NCBI RefSeq assembly: GCF_036373705.1
Contig: NC_089851.1
Coordinates: 57,522,497 to 57,586,496 of the forward strand
Direction: 5' to 3'
DNA from: Amia ocellicauda
Taxonomy: Eukaryota; Chordata; Actinopteri; Amiiformes; Amiidae
Length of the DNA stretch: 64,000 bases
The stretch's first letter is position 1; every line of letters starts with the position of its first letter. Of this stretch, positions 62,916 through 64,000 are shown one piece after another. Below the pieces are notes generated by a model. That model ran no database searches, was not told the origin of the DNA, and saw nothing but the letters and a program-made list of their open reading frames with translations. The position numbers were made by a program, and so were the translations under genes.

Positions 62916-64000
62916 ATGTCTGATGAAGATGAAGGTGTCAGCACTGCTGATGAGTCTGACAATGATGACGAGGACCCTGACCATGGCAGTGAGGATGAAA
63001 ACAGCACCTCTGACATTGACGGGGGAGTTGGGCAATCAGCAGAAAGAGAGGTAACTATAAAGGCCCTAGAACCTTCTATAGTCATGTGCTTATTTACTTA
63101 GAGACTCATTTCAGTTTTAAGTGTTATTTTCTTTTCTCTTCATTAGAATAATGGTGGCCCTGACACCAGTGACATTGATTCCTCTGCCGGCTCTTTAAGA
63201 CCCAGAACAAGACTGACCATTGCATGCTTCTGTTCTTGCCTTGCTAGAACCCACAAGAGTTTTGATTCAGACAGTGAAGGTGGGAGATATAATTGTAAAT
63301 ACCAGGATGAGCATGTTAGACTGGTGATGAGACATACTGTAAAGGCCAGTGTCGCCCTTGTGTTAAAACATTGTATAGGCCGTGAATTAGTTGATAAATG
63401 TGAAGCCTGTCTGATAGGAGACCCCAGCCAACTACATCACATCTGTCTAACTTTAGATCATGAGCAAGGTAGTGTCTGGAGTAGTGTAGCTCTTATATGC
63501 GACAAAATAAGTGTCACAAGTTTGCTAAACGTTTTGTTATGTGTTGCTCGTACCCTACGTGGAATGAGTATAAACAAGCAGACTGAGAAAGAAGTGAAAA
63601 CTCTTTTGCATAGCCTAGAAACATGCGCTCTACCTTCAAGATGGTTTAGTGACTTGTTAGAAAGTGTGGATGAGAAAGTAATGCAAATAGATAGTCTTAT
63701 CATGTGTTTACAAACATAAATAAAATACTGTTTGTGTCTGCTCTGCTTTTCTGTATAATAAGACATTACGTTTTAATTCCTATATTTTTTCAGAGAAAGA
63801 AAGCCCTGGGGACCTTGGAATTACGTTTACGTATGTTTGAGGAATCTTGTCATCCTCACTCTAATAGCTTGCAAGATTGGTGATTTGTATGATACTGGTA
63901 ATTCTGATGTGAAATCTCTAGTTGAGGATGTTGAGAAAACAGTGGAGGCACTTCCCAATGTGCTCAAGAGAATGCTGTATAAAGAGTCACCGCCTGGTGA
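62916..64000 (+). pseudogene. Spliced Polinton-associated gene, fuller copy outside the element
   Basis: Exon 62916-63050 is acidic (DEDEGVSTADESDNDDED) and ends at a GTAACT donor. The next exon begins at 63147 after TCTTCATTAG in the same phase and runs 177 codons to 63677 with a GTAATG donor. It includes EACLIGDPSQLHHICL, a cysteine/histidine motif, and LPSRWFSDLLESVDEK. The third exon starts at 63794 after TTTTTTCAG, but an 11-base deletion near 63846 shifts the frame. The last part of exon 2 and exon 3 match 22179-22726. From memory, a small PSQ..H..CL protein is a recurring gene of fish Polintons; function unknown. The 5' end may extend upstream past a possible acceptor at 62869. Continues beyond the window. 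Confidence 0.6.

Overview
The window looks like nuclear DNA of a ray-finned fish. It holds several families of Tc1/mariner transposons (DD34E and DD36E), PIF/Harbinger relics and MITEs, non-LTR retrotransposons of L2, CR1 and Tx1 type, solo LTRs, a clustered tRNA array with Pol III terminators, spliceosomal introns in the few gene-like pieces, and a Polinton/Maverick element. The species cannot be named from sequence alone. No intact host protein-coding gene is evident; almost everything is mobile, duplicated or decayed.

Layout. 1-4159: first copy of a large direct duplication (second copy 56719-60937) holding a deleted Tc1 copy, a decayed multi-exon gene of transposon character, a Harbinger-type MITE and a second Tc1. 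4.7-12.6 kb: a Harbinger transposase fragment, MITEs, a ~2.2 kb interspersed repeat in two copies, an LTR-like segment and an orphan terminal exon. 12606-28230: a Polinton with ~0.6 kb terminal inverted repeats and a 6-bp target duplication; the matching empty site lies at 7536-7541 in the related repeat copy. 28.2-44 kb: the second half of the interrupted repeat, AT-rich DNA, two LTRs, three Tc1 elements, a MITE interrupted by another repeat, and tRNA-Pro-linked repeats. 44.1-56.3 kb: a tRNA array (Pro, Leu, Asp, Thr, Asn) with ~130-bp minisatellites and (TTTTG)n tracts, interrupted by Tx1-type LINEs at or next to tRNA genes. 56.7-60.9 kb: second copy of the duplication, ending against a 3'-truncated CR1-like LINE. 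62.9-64.0 kb: a spliced gene whose last exons also occur, twice, inside the Polinton.

The Polinton carries, rightward, a DDE integrase with chromodomain, a capsid-associated candidate, a small basic core-like protein, an F54H12.2-family capsid candidate and an adenain-type protease. Leftward it carries two small conserved virion-type ORFs, a short ORF and a protein-primed DNA polymerase B. A tRNA-Leu-like gene sits between the left terminal repeat and the integrase. Nearly every gene has a stop, frameshift or deletion, the polymerase lacks its middle, and I found no packaging ATPase, so the element looks dead. A 4660-bp segment (polymerase to right terminal repeat) is tandemly duplicated at about 99.9 % identity with a 2-bp microhomology junction. 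The two findings I rate highest are this Polinton (empty site, carried tRNA, fresh tandem duplication) and the LINE insertions at tRNA genes, one of them in the Pol III terminator of a tRNA-Leu with a perfect 12-bp target duplication.
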